A program made the position numbers and the translations under genes. A stretch of 64,000 nt of DNA from Cinclus cinclus (lineage: Eukaryota > Chordata > Aves > Passeriformes > Cinclidae), in the NCBI RefSeq assembly GCF_963662255.1, contig NC_085052.1, forward strand, positions 36,776,654 through 36,840,653, written 5' to 3'. Under the pieces are notes generated by a model, which was not told the origin of the DNA, made no database searches, and saw nothing but the letters and a program-made list of their open reading frames with translations. Below, one piece after another: positions 1 to 9,906 of this stretch (positions within the stretch are counted from its first letter, which is position 1; every line of letters begins with the position of its first letter).

Positions 1-110
1 GTCACAATGGATCCTTGCTTCTCTTAACCCCTGTGCTGTCACAATGCATCCCATGCCCTTTTAGGCCACTTGATGTCACAATGAATCATTTGATTCTTGG
101 CCTCCATGGT
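1..110 (+). repeat. Left half-monomer (units 1-3, 110 bp)
   Basis: Units of 37, 37 and 36 bp make the left half. This half is conserved across the array; most variation between monomers is in the right half. Each left unit is clearly closest to the corresponding right unit: 1 to 4, 2 to 5 and 3 to 6. Comparing bases 1-110 with the type D right half at 992-1101 by hand gave 28/37, 30/37 and 25/36 matches, 83/110 overall. The inferred history is a 37-bp unit that became a 110-bp trimer, which then doubled to 220 bp. Confidence 0.88.
83..96 (+). other. Recurrent dyad GAATCATTTGATTC in unit 3
   Basis: The 14-bp sequence has perfect 6-bp arms (GAATCA and TGATTC) around a central TT. It lies in unit 3 of most type A, C, D and E monomers, so it returns about every 220 bp. 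In type B the left arm is usually changed to GAACCA, and some monomers have GAATTA, which breaks the symmetry. The loop is too short for a hairpin, so if it matters it would be as a dimeric protein site. No binding protein is inferred. Confidence 0.4.
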
Positions 111-220
111 GGCATAATTGTACCAGGTTTTACTTGGGCCCCATGCTTTCACAATACATCCCTGCCCCTTTTAGGCCCATTGGTGTCACAAGGGATCATT
201 AGATTGTTAGCCTGCATTGG
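111..220 (+). repeat. Right half-monomer (units 4-6, 110 bp)
   Basis: Units 4, 5 and 6 (37, 37 and 36 bp) repeat the order of the left half with substitutions. This half defines the monomer classes: unit 4 exists in about four versions (TTGTACCAGG, CTATAGGTCC, ATAGATCC, TTTCTATTGGG), and units 5 and 6 likewise. In type C, unit 5 gains one base (CCCTTTTTATA), which explains nearly all 221-bp monomers. Confidence 0.86.
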
Positions 221-440
221 GTCACAATGGTTCCTTGCTTCTCTTCACCTCTGCGGTGTCACAATGCATCCCATGCCCTTTTCGGCCACTTGGTCTTACA
301 ATGAACCATTTGATTCTTGGCCTTCATGGTGTCATAAGGGTTCCTTGCTTCTATAGGTCCCCATGCAGTCATTGTTCATCCGTGGTCCTTTTGCGCCCCC
401 TGGTGTCAAAAGGGATTCTTAGATTGTTAGCCTGCATTGG
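221..440 (+). repeat. Representative type B monomer (B1 subtype)
   Basis: Type B has CTATAGGTCC in unit 4, CATCCGTGGTCC and TTTTGCGCC in unit 5, and GGGATTCTTAG in unit 6. It is usually linked to a distinctive units 2-3 (ATTCCAAGCCC, GGTCTTACAATGAACC, CCTTCATGG), so the class is a haplotype spanning more than the right half. This copy is subtype B1, with GTCATTGTTC in unit 5; the commoner B2 has GTCAGAGT. B monomers carry more CpG sites than the others (four in this copy). The variant TTTTCGG replaces TTTTAGG here and removes a stop codon, giving longer chance frames. Confidence 0.85.
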
Positions 441-660
441 GTCACCATGGTTCCTTGCTTCGCTTAACCTCTGTGGTGTCATAATGCATCCCATGCCCTT
501 TTAGGGTGGTTGATGTCACAATGAATCATTTAATTTTTGGCCTCCATGGTGGCGTAATTGTACCAGGTTTTAATTGGTCCCCATGCTTTCACAATACATC
601 CCTGCCCCTTTTAGGCCCATTGGCGTCAAAAGGGATCATTAGATTGTTAGCCTCCATTGG
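441..660 (+). repeat. Block-a marker monomer (GTCACCATGG, TTAGGGTGG)
   Basis: A type A/E-like monomer with two private marks: GTCACCATGG at its start and TTTTAGGGTGGTTGATG at the unit 2 end. The same pair recurs at 7265, 8806 and 15631, each time at the same place within block a, which makes it a good marker for that block. The TTAGGG inside it is a chance product of the substitutions and not telomeric. Confidence 0.8.
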
Positions 661-881
661 GTCACAATGGATCCTTGCTTCTCTTAACCCCTGTGCTGTC
701 ACAATGCATCCCATGCCCTTTTAGGCCACTTGATGTCACAATGAATTATTTGATTCTTGGCCTCCATGGCGGCATAATAGATCCTTGCTTCTATTGGTCC
801 CCGTGCTGTAACAATCCATCCCTGGCCCTTTTTATACCCCCTGGTGCCACAAGGGATCATTAGATTGTTAGCCTGCATTGG
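661..881 (+). repeat. Representative type C monomer, 221 bp
   Basis: Type C has ATAGATCCTTGC in unit 4, CCCCGTGCTGTAAC at the 4/5 junction, CCCTTTTTATACCCC in unit 5 and GCCACAAGGG in unit 6. The extra T in unit 5 makes the monomer 221 bp. By hand tally 53 monomers are of this class, and all but five of these are followed by type B (about 33) or type D (about 15). The one-base shift also opens a 78-codon frame on the minus strand in most copies; I treat this as a by-product. Confidence 0.87.
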
Positions 882-1101
882 GTCACATTGGTTCCTTGCT
901 TCTCTTAACCTCTGTGGTGTCACAATGCATCCCATGCCCTTTTAGGCCCCTTGATGTCACAATGAATCATTTGATTCTTGGCCTCCATGGTGTCATAATG
1001 GTTCCTTGTTTCTATTGGGCCCCATGCTGTCACAATTCATCCCTGGCCCTTTTACGCCCCCTGGTGTCAAATGGGATCCTGGGATTATTAGCCTCCATAG
1101 G
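882..1101 (+). repeat. Representative type D monomer
   Basis: Type D has GGTTCCTTGTTTCTATTGGG in unit 4, CACAATTCATCCCTGG and TTTTACGCC in unit 5, and AAATGGGATCCTGGGATTA in unit 6. The GGGATCCTGGG gives it a second GGATCC palindrome. In the last third of the window many D copies have TTTTACGACC instead of TTTTACGCCC. D's right half is the one most like the left half (83/110 by hand against bases 1-110), so it may be close to the ancestral right half. Confidence 0.86.
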
Positions 1102-1321
1102 GTCACAATGGATCCTTGCTTCTCTTAACCCCTGTGCTGTCACAATGCATCCCATGCCCTTTTAGGCCACTTGATGTCACAATGAATCATTTGATTCTTG
1201 GCCTCCATGGTGTCATAATAGATCCTGGCTTCTATTGGTCCCCGTGCTGTAACAATCCATCCCTGGCCTTTTTATACCCCCTGGTGCCACAAGGGATCAT
1301 TAGATTGTTAGCCTGCATTGG
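1102..1321 (+). repeat. Type C-like monomer back at 220 bp
   Basis: It has type C units 4-6 but with GATCCTGGCTTC and GGCCTTTTTATA, one C fewer than ordinary type C, so the length returns to 220 bp. The same derived form is at 7926, 9467, 14751 and 16292, always in the block-a/tail context. It shows that the C insertion can be offset by a second one-base change. Confidence 0.8.
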
Positions 1322-1541
1322 TTCACAATGGTTCCTTGCTTCTCTTAACCTCTGTGGTGTCACAATGCATTCCAAGCCCTTTTAGGCCACTTGGTCATAC
1401 AATGAACCATTTGATTCTTGGCCTTCATGGTGTCATAATGGTTCCTTGCTTCTATAGGTCCCCATGCTGTCATTGTTCATCCGTGGTCCTTTTGCGCCCC
1501 CTGGTGTCAAAAGGGATTCTTAGATTGTTAGCCTGCATTGG

Positions 1542-3522
1542 GTCACAATGGTTCCTTGCTTCTCTTAACCCCTGTGCTGTCACAATGCATCCCATGCCCT
1601 TTTAGGCCACTTGATGTCACAATGAATCATTTGATTCTTGGCCTCCATGGTGTCATAATGGTTCCTTGTTTCTTTTGGGCCTCATGCTGTCACAATTCAT
1701 CCCTGGCCCTTTTACGCCCCCTGGTGTCTAATGGGATCCTGGGATTTTTAGCCTCCATTGGGTCACAATGGATCCTTGCTTCTCTTAACCCCTGTGCTGT
1801 CACAATGCATCCCATGCCCTTTTAGGCCACTTGATGTCACAATGAATCATTTGATTCTTGGCCTCCACGGTGGCATAATAGATCCTTGCTTCTATTGGTC
1901 CCCGTGCTGTAACAATATATCCCTGCCACTTTTAGGCCCATTGGTGTCACAAGGGATCATTAGATTGTTAGCCTGCATTGGGTCACAATGGTTCCTTGCT
2001 TCTCTTAACCTCTGTGGTGTCACAATGCATCCCATGCCCTTTTAGGCCACTTGATGTCACAATGAACCATTTGATTCTTGGCCTTCATGGTGTCATAATG
2101 GTTCCTTGCTTCTATAGGTCCCCATGCTGTCAGAGTCCATCCGTGGTCCTTTTGCGCCCCCTGGTGTCAAAAGGGATTCTTAGATTGTTAGCCTGCATTG
2201 GGTCACAATGGATCCTTGCTTCTCTTAACCTCTGTGGTGTCACAATGCATCCCATGCCCTTTTAGGCCACCTGATGTCACAATGAATCATTTGATTCTTG
2301 GCCTCCATGGTGGTGAAATTGTACCAGGTTTTAATTGGGCCCCATGCTTTCACAATACATCCCTGCCCCTTTTAGGCCCATTGGTGTCAAAAGGGATCAT
2401 TAGATTGTTAGCCTGCATTGGGTCACAATGGATGCTTACTTCTCTTAACCCCTGTGGTGTCACAATGCATCCCATGCCCTTTTAGGCCACATGATGTCAC
2501 AATGAATTATTTGATTCTTGGCCTCCATGGTGGCATAATAGATCCTTGCTTCTATTGGTCGCCGTGCTTTAACAATTCCTCCCTGCCCCTTTTAGGCCCA
2601 TTGGTGTCACAAGGGATCATTAGATTGTTAGCCTGCCTTGGGTCACAATGGATCCTTGCTTCTCTTAACCCCTGTGGTGTCACAATGCATCCCATGCCCT
2701 TTTAGGCCACTTGATGTCACAATGAATCATTTGATTCTTGGCCTCCATGGTGTCATAATGGTTCCTTGTTTCTATTGGGCCCCATGCTTTCACAATTCAT
2801 CCCTGCCCCTTTTAGGCCCATTGGTGTCACAAGGGATCATTAGATTGTTAGCCTGCATTGGGTCACAATGGTTCCTTGCTTCTCTTAACCTCTGTGTTGT
2901 CACAATGCATCCCATGCCCTTTTAGGCCACTTGATGTCACAATGAATCATTTGATTCTTGGCGTCCATGGTGTCATAATGGTTCCTTGTTTCTATTGGGC
3001 CCCATGCTTTCACAATACATCCCTGCCACTTTAAGGCGCATTGGTGTCAAAAGGGATCATTAGATTGTTAGCCTCCATTGGGTCACAATGGTTCCTTACT
3101 TCTCTTAACCCCTGTGCTGTCACAATGCATCCCATGCCCTTTTAGGCCACATGACGTCACAATGAATTATTTGATTCTTGGCCTCCATGGCGGCATAATA
3201 GATCCTTGCTTCTATTGGTCCCCGTGCTGTAACAATCCATCCCTGGCCCTTTTTATACCCCCTGGTGTCACAAGGGATCATTAGATTGTTAGCCTGCATT
3301 GGGTCACAATGGTTCCTTGCTTCTCTTAACCTCTGTGGTGTCACAATGCATTCCAAGCCCTTTTAGGCCACTTGGTCTTACAATGAACCATTTGATTCTT
3401 GGCCTTCATGGTGTCATGATGGTTCCTTGCTTCTATAGGTCCCCATGCTGTCAGAGTACATCCGTGGTCCTTTTGCGCCCCCTGGTGTCAAAAGGGATTC
3501 TTAGATTGTTAGCCTGCATTGG
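1542..3522 (+). repeat. Block b, copy 1 (9 shared monomers)
   Basis: Matches 9907-11887 and 16732-18712 in order: D variant, C-like, B, E, type A/C hybrids, C and B. Similarity ends within the next monomer (3523), whose unit 3 changes to TTGTTGTCAC. Within the block, monomer 2642 carries a type D unit 4, whereas the other three copies carry a type A unit 4, which is a local conversion patch. Confidence 0.83.
2202..2421 (+). repeat. Representative type E monomer
   Basis: Type E is a type A relative in which unit 4 begins GGTGAAATTGTACCAGG and continues TTTTAATTGGGC. It usually follows a type B monomer and carries GCCACCTGATG or GCCACATGATG at the unit 2/3 border. Copies are at 4624, 10567, 12328, 14090, 17392, 19153, 20915, 25538, 32584, 44029 and 49534, among others. 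Confidence 0.78.
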
Positions 3523-6500
3523 GTCACAATGGTTCCTTGCTTCTCTTAACCCCTGTGCTGTCACAATGCATCCCATGCCCTTTTAGGCCACTTGTTGTCA
3601 CAATGAATCATTTGTTTCTTGGCCTCCATGGTGTCATAATGGTTCCTTGCTTCTATAGGTCCCCATGCTGTCAGAGTCCATCTGTGGTCCTTTTGCGCCC
3701 CCTGGTGTCAAAAGGGATCATTAGATTGTTAGCCTGCATTGGGTCACAATGGTTCCTTGCTTCTCTTAACCCCTGTGGTGTCACAATGCATCCCATGCCC
3801 TTTTAGGCCACATGATGTCACAATGAATTATTTGATTCTTGGCCTCCATGGCGGCATAATAGATCCTTGCTTCTATTGGTCCCCGTGCTGTAACAATTCA
3901 TCCCTGGCCCTTTTAGGCCCATTGGTGTCACAAGGGATCATTAGATTGTTAGCCTGCATTGGGTCACAATGGTTCCTTGCTTCTCTTAACCTCTGTGGTG
4001 TCACAATGCATCCCATGCTCTTTTAGGCCACTTGATGTCACAATGAATCATTTGATTCTTGGCCTCCAAGGTGTCATAATGGTTCCTTGTTTCTATTGGG
4101 CCCCATGCTGTCACAATTCATCCCTGCCCCTTTTAGGCCCATTGGTGTCACAAGGGATCAATAGATTGTTAGCCTGCATTGGGTCACAATGGTTCCTTGC
4201 TTCTCTTAACCTCTGTGGTGTCACAATGCATCCCATGCCCTTTTAGGCCACTTGATGTCACAATGAATCATTTGATTCTTGGCCTCCACGGTGGCATAAT
4301 AGATCCTTGCTTCTATTGGTCCCCGTGCTGTAACAATCAATCCCTGGCCCTTTTTATACCCCCTGGTGCCACAAGGGATCATTAGATTGTTAGCCTGCAT
4401 TGGTTCACAATGGTTCCTTGCTTCTCTTAACCTCTGTGGTGTCACAATGCATTCCAAGCCCTTTTAGGCCACTTGGTCATACAATGAACCATTTGATTCT
4501 TGGCCTTCATGGTGTCATAATGGTTCCTTGCTTCTATAGGTCCCCATGCTGTCAGAGTCCATCCGTGGTCCTTTTGCGCCCCCTGGTGTCAAAAGGGATT
4601 CTTAGATTGTTAGCCTGCATTGGGTCACAATGGATCCTTGCTTCTCTTAACCCCTGTGCTGTCACAATGCATCCCATGCCCTTTAAGGCCACATGATGTC
4701 ACAATGAATCATTTGATTCTTGGCCTCCATGGTGGTGAAATTGTACCAGGATTTAATTGGGCCCCATGCTTTCACAATACATCCCTGCCCCTTTTAGGCC
4801 CATTGGCGTCAAAAGGGATCATTAGATTGTTAGCCTCCATTGGGTCACAATGGATCCTTGCTTCTCTTAACCTCTGTGGTGTCACAATGCATCCCATGCC
4901 CTTTTAGGCCACATGATGTCACAATGAATCATTTGATTCTTGGCCTCCATGGTATCATAATGGTTCCTTGTTTCTATTGGGCCCCATGCTGTCAGAGTTC
5001 ATCCCTGGCCCTTTTACGCCCCCTGGTGTCAAATGGGATCCTGGGATTATTAGCCTCCATTGGGTCACAATGGATCCTTGCTTCTCTTAACCCCTGTGCT
5101 GTCACAATGCATCCCATGCCCTTTTAGGCCACTTGATGTCACAATGAATCATTTGATTCTTGGCCTCCATGGTGGCATAATTGTACCAGGTTTTACTTGG
5201 GCCCCATGCTTTCACAATACATCCCTGCCCCTTTTAGGCCCATTGGTGTCACAAGGGATCATTAGATTGTTAGCCTGCATTGGGTCACAATGGTTCCTTG
5301 CTTCTCTTAACCTCTGGGGTGTCACAATGCATTCCAAGCCCTTTTAGGCCACTTGGTCTTACAATGAACCATTTGATTCTTGGCCTTCATGGTGTCATAA
5401 GGGTTCCTTGCTTCTATAGGTCCCCATGCTGTCATTGTTCATCCGTGGTCCTTTTGCGCCCCCTGGTGTCAAAAGGGATTCTTAGATTGTTAGCCTGCAT
5501 TGGGTCACAATGGTTCCTTGCTTCTCTTAACCTCTGTGGTGTCACAATGCTTCCCATGCCCTTTTAGGCCCCTTGATGTCACAATGAATCATTTGATTCT
5601 TGGCCTCCATGGTGTCATAATGGTTCCTTGTTTCTATTGGGCCCCATGCTGTCACAATTCATCCCTGGCCCTTTTACGCCCCCTGGTGTCAAATGGGATC
5701 CTGGGATTATTAGCCTCCATAGGGTCACAATGGATCCTTGCTTCTCTTAACCCCTGGGCTGTCACAATGCATCCCATGCCCTTTTAGGCCACTTGATGTC
5801 ACAATGAATCATTTGATTCTTGGCCTCCATGGTGTCATAATTGTTCCTTGTTTCTATTGGGCCCCATGCTGTCACAATACATCCCTGGCCCTTTTATGCC
5901 CCCTGGTGTCAAATAGGATCCTGGGATTATTAGCCTCCATGGGGTCACAATGGATCCTTGCTTCTCTTAACCCCTGTGCTGTCACAATGCATCCCATGCC
6001 CTTTTAGGCCACATGATGTCACAATGAATCATTTGATTCTTGGCCTCCAAGGTGGCATAATTGTACCAGGTTATACTTGTGCCCCATGCTTTCACAATAC
6101 ATCCCTGCCCCTTTTAGGCCCATTGGTGTCACAAGGGATCATTAGATTGTTAGCCTGCATTGGGTCACAATGTTTCCATGCTTCTCTTAACCTCTGTGGT
6201 GTCACAATGCATTCCAAGCCCTTTTAGGCCACTTGGTCTTACAATGAACCATTTGATTCTTGGCCTTCATGGTGTCATAATGGTTCCTTGCTTCTATAGG
6301 TCCCCATGCTGTCAGAGTTCATCCGTGGTCCTTTCGCGCCCCCTGGTGTCAAAAGGGATTCTTAGATTGTTAGCCTGCATTGGGTCACAATGGATCCTTG
6401 CTTCTCTTAACCCCTGTGCTGTCACAATGCATCCCATGCCCTTTTAGGCTACTTGATGTCACAATGAATCATTTGATTTTTGGCCTCCATGGTGGCGTAA

Positions 6501-7044
6501 TTGTACCAGGTTTTAATTGGGCCACATGCTTTCACAATACATCCCTGCCCCTTTTAGGCCCATTGGTGTCAAAAGGGATCATTAGATTGTTAGCCTGCAT
6601 TGGGTCACAATGGTTCCTTGCTTCTCTTAACCCCTGTGGTGTCACAATGCATCCCATGCCCTTTTAGGCCACTTGATGTCACAATGAATCATTTGATTCT
6701 TGGCCTCCACGGTGGCATAATAGATCCTTGCTTCTATTGGTCCCCGTGCTGTAACAATCCATCCCTGGCCCTTTTTATACCCCCTGGTGCCACAAGGGAT
6801 CATTAGATTGTTAGCCTGCATTGGGTCACAATGGTTCCTTGCTTCTCTTAACCTCTGTGGTGTCACAATGCATTCCAAGACCTTTTAGGCCACTTGGTCA
6901 TACAATGAACCATTTGATTCTTGGCCTTCATGGTGTCATAATGGTTCCTTGCTTCTATAGGTCCCCATGCTGTCATTGTTCATCCGTGGTCCTTTTGCGC
7001 CCCCTGGTGTCAAAAGGGATTCTTAGATTGTTAGCCTGCATTGG
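3523..7044 (+). repeat. Copy-1-specific stretch of mixed monomers (16)
   Basis: These monomers do not follow block c/d/e order. The series includes B (3523), C-unit hybrid (3743), D/A hybrid (3963), C (4183), B (4404), E (4624), D (4844), A (5064), B1 (5284), D (5504), D (5724), A (5944), B (6164), A with AATTGGGCC (6384), C (6604) and B1 (6825). The D at 4844, with GGTATCATAATGG, matches 8146 and 14971. The D at 5724, with AAATAGGATCC, resembles 39186 and 41827. Confidence 0.75.
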
Positions 7045-8145
7045 GTCACAATGGTTCCTTGCTTCTCTTAACCTCTGGGGTGTCACAATGCATCCCATGC
7101 CCTTTTCGGCCACTTGGTCTTACAATGAACCATTTGATTCTTGGCCTTCATGGTGTCATAAGGGTTCCTTGCTTCTATAGGTCCCCATGCAGTCATTGTT
7201 CATCCGTTGTCCTTTTGCGCCCCCTGGTGTCAAAAGGGATTCTTAGATTGTTAGCCTGCATTGGGTCACCATGGTTCCTTGCTTCTCTTAACCTCTGTGG
7301 TGTCATAATGCATCCCATGCCCTTTTAGGGTGGTTGATGTCACAATGAATCATTTAATTTTTGGCCTCCATGGTGGCGTAATTGTACCAGGTTTTAATTG
7401 GGCCCCATGCTTTCACAATACATCCCTGCCCCTTTTAGGCCCATTGGCGTCAAAAGGGATCATTAGATTGTTAGCCTCCATTGGGTCACAATGGATCCTT
7501 GCTTCTCTTAACCCCTGTGCTGTCACAATGCATCCCATGCGCTTTTAGGCCACTTGATGTCACAATGAATTATTTGATTCTTGGCCTCCATGGCGGCATA
7601 ATAAATCCTTGCTTCTATTAGTCCCCGTGCTGTAACAATCCATCCCTGGCCCTTTTTATACCCCCTGGTGCCACAAGGGATCATTAGATTGTTAGCCTGC
7701 ATTGGGTCACATTGGTTCCTTGCTTCTCTTAACCTCTGTGGTGTCACAATGCATCCCATGCCCTTTTAGGCCCCTTGATGTCACAATGAATCATTTGATT
7801 CTTGGCCTCCATGGTGTCATAATGGTTCCTTGTTTCTATTGGGCCCCATGCTGTCACAATTCATCCCTGGCCCTTTTACGCCCCCTGGTGTCAAATGGGA
7901 TCCTGGGATTATTAGCCTCCATAGGGTCACAATGGATCCTTGCTTCTCTTAACCCCTGTGCTGTCACAATGCATCCCATGCCCTTTTAGGCCACTTGATG
8001 TCACAATGAATCATTTGATTCTTGGCCTCCATGGTGTCATAATAGATCCTGGCTTCTATTGGTCCCCGTGCTGAAACAATCCATCCCTGGCCTTTTTATA
8101 CCCCCTGGTGCCACAAGGGATCATTAGATTGTTAGCCTGCATTGG
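7045..8145 (+). repeat. Partial extra copy of block a (5 monomers)
   Basis: Corresponds to 221-1321 at an offset of 6824 bp, with the same marker monomer (7265). The C monomer at 7485 has private changes, including AATAAATCC in place of AATAGATCC and CTATTAGTCC. It is preceded by a B1 monomer (6825) and followed by a D monomer of another origin (8146), so both ends are recombination junctions. Confidence 0.83.
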
Positions 8146-8365
8146 TTCACAATGGTTCCTTGCTTCTCTTAACCTCTGTGGTGTCATAATGCAGCCCATG
8201 CCCTTTTAGGCCACATGATGTCACAATGAATCATTTGATTCTGGGCCTCCATGGTATCATAATGGTTCCTTGTTTCTATTGGGCCCCATGCTGTCAGAGT
8301 TCATCCCTGGCCCTTTTACGCCCCCTGGTGTCAAATGGGATCCTGGGATTATTAGCCTCCATTGG

Positions 8366-9906
8366 GTCACAATGGATCCTTGCTTCTCTTAACCCCTGTG
8401 CTGTCACAATGCATCCCATGCCCTTTTAGGCCACTTGATGTCACAATGAATCATTTGATTCTTGGCCTCCATGGTGGCATAATTGTACCAGGTTTTACTT
8501 GGGCCCCATGCTTTCACAATACATCCCTGCCCCTTTTAGGCCCATTGGTGTCACAAGGGATCATTAGATTGTTAGCCTGCATTGGGTCACAATGGTTCCT
8601 TGCTTCTCTTCACCTCTGGGGTGTCACAATGCATCCCATGCCCTTTTCGGCCACTTGGTCTTACAATGAACCATTTGATTCTTGGCCTTCATGGTGTCAT
8701 AAGGGTTCCTTGCTTCTATAGGTCCCCATGCAGTCATTGTTCATCCGTGGTCCTTTTGCGCCCCCTGGTGTCAAAAGGGATTCTTAGATTGTTAGCCTGC
8801 ATTGGGTCACCATGGTTCCTTGCTTCGCTTAACCTCTGTGGTGTCATAATGCATCCCATGCCCTTTTAGGGTGGTTGATGTCACAATGAATCATTTAATT
8901 TTTGGCCTCCATGGTGGCGTAATTGTACCAGGTTTTAATTGGGCCCCATGCTTTCACAATACATCCCTGCCCCTTTTAGGCCCATTGGCGTCAAAAGGGA
9001 TCATTAGATTGTTAGCCTCCATTGGGTCACAATGGATCCTTGCTTCTCTTAACCCCTGTGCTGTCACAATGCATCCCATGCCCTTTTAGGCCACTTGATG
9101 TCACAATGAATTATTTGATTCTTGGCCTCCATGGCGGCATAATAGATCCTTGCTTCTATTGGTCCCCGTGCTGTAACAATCCATCCCTGGCCCTTTTTAT
9201 ACCCCCTGGTGCCACAAGGGATCATTAGATTGTTAGCCTGCATTGGGTCACATTGGTTCCTTGCTTCTCTTAACCTCTGTGGTGTCACAATGCATCCCAT
9301 GCCCTTTTAGGCCCCTTGATGTCACAATGAATCATTTGATTCTTGGCCTCCATGGTGTCATAATGGTTCCTTGTTTCTATTGGGCCCCATGCTGTCACAA
9401 TTCATCCCTGGCCCTTTTACGCCCCCTGGTGTCAAATGGGATCCTGGGATTATTAGCCTCCATAGGGTCACAATGGATCCTTGCTTCTCTTAACCCCTGT
9501 GCTGTCACAATGCATCCCATGCCCTTTTAGGCCACTTGATGTCACAATGAATCATTTGATTCTTGGCCTCCATGGTGTCATAATAGATCCTGGCTTCTAT
9601 TGGTCCCCGTGCTGTAACAATCCATCCCTGGCCTTTTTATACCCCCTGGTGCCACAAGGGATCATTAGATTGTTAGCCTGCATTGGTTCACAATGGTTCC
9701 TTGCTTCTCTTAACCTCTGTGGTGTCACAATGCATTCCAAGCCCTTTTAGGCCACTTGGTCATACAATGAACCATTTGATTCTTGGCCTTCATGGTGTCA
9801 TAATGGTTCCTTGCTTCTATAGGTCCCCATGCTGTCATTGTTCATCCGTGGTCCTTTTGCGCCCCCTGGTGTCAAAAGGGATTCTTAGATTGTTAGCCTG
9901 CATTGG
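8366..9906 (+). repeat. Block a, copy 2 (7 monomers)
   Basis: Matches 1-1541 monomer for monomer at an offset of 8365 bp and 15191-16731 at 6825 bp. The marker monomer is at 8806. It follows a tail segment (7485-8365) that is itself shared with 14310-15190, so the junction into block a is also conserved. Confidence 0.87.

Larger units (their letters stand above)
1..220 (+). repeat. Representative type A monomer, six 36-37 bp units
   Basis: This monomer divides into units at 1-37, 38-74, 75-110, 111-147, 148-184 and 185-220. Units 1, 2, 3 and 6 start GTCACAA, unit 5 starts TTCACAA and unit 4 starts GGCATAA, so the start motif recurs about every 36.7 bp. Type A is marked by TTGTACCAGG in unit 4 and by ACATCCCTGCCCC in unit 5. 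It has no CpG. It also carries GGATCC at 9-14, ATGCAT at 44-49 and CCATGG at 104-109, which recur in many other monomers and would give a 220-bp restriction ladder. The phase used here is arbitrary but natural, because each unit then begins with the same motif. Confidence 0.93.
1..1541 (+). repeat. Block a, copy 1 (7 monomers)
   Basis: Order of monomers: A, B1, marker monomer, C, D, C-like, B1. The same series recurs at 8366 and 15191 with offsets of 8365 and 14... (8365+6825) bp and looks nearly identical by eye, with scattered substitutions such as CTGCGGTG here against CTGGGGTG in the later copies. Confidence 0.87.

Noticed and set aside
1..220. CRISPR-like array (short repeat about every 37 bp)
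   Set aside because: The segments between the GTCACAATG motifs are themselves repeated every 110 and 220 bp, so there are no unique spacers, and no cas genes are present.
217..504. Plus-strand open frame of 95 codons, repeated in nearly every monomer
   Set aside because: It overlaps its neighbours in other frames, starts at TTG, ends at the conserved TAG in CCCTTTTAG, and unit lengths of 36-37, 110 and 220 bp are not compatible with a repeated protein frame. No splice, promoter or unique coding part is seen.
497..507. Telomere-like TTAGGG or TTAGGC
   Set aside because: TTAGGC is part of CTTTTAGGCC in unit 2 and TTAGGG comes from substitutions in a few monomers. They are single occurrences, not tandem hexamers.
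826..838. TATA-like TTTTTATACCCC tract in type C monomers
   Set aside because: It arises in unit 5 from a T insertion and substitutions, matches a TATA box poorly, and no transcript start or gene follows it.
699..935. Minus-strand frame of 78 codons found in most type C monomers
   Set aside because: It follows from the one-base insertion in type C. It is conserved only as far as the monomer itself is, and has no start context or neighbour that suggests a gene.
7600..7605. AATAAA polyadenylation signal (also 14425-14430)
   Set aside because: It is a one-base variant of AATAGA within type C monomers with no gene upstream.
8362..8721. Longest plus-strand frames, 119 codons (also 6821-7180 and 15187-15546)
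   Set aside because: They exist only because TTTTCGG replaces TTTTAGG in the following type B monomer and removes the usual stop. They are run-ons of the same repeat.
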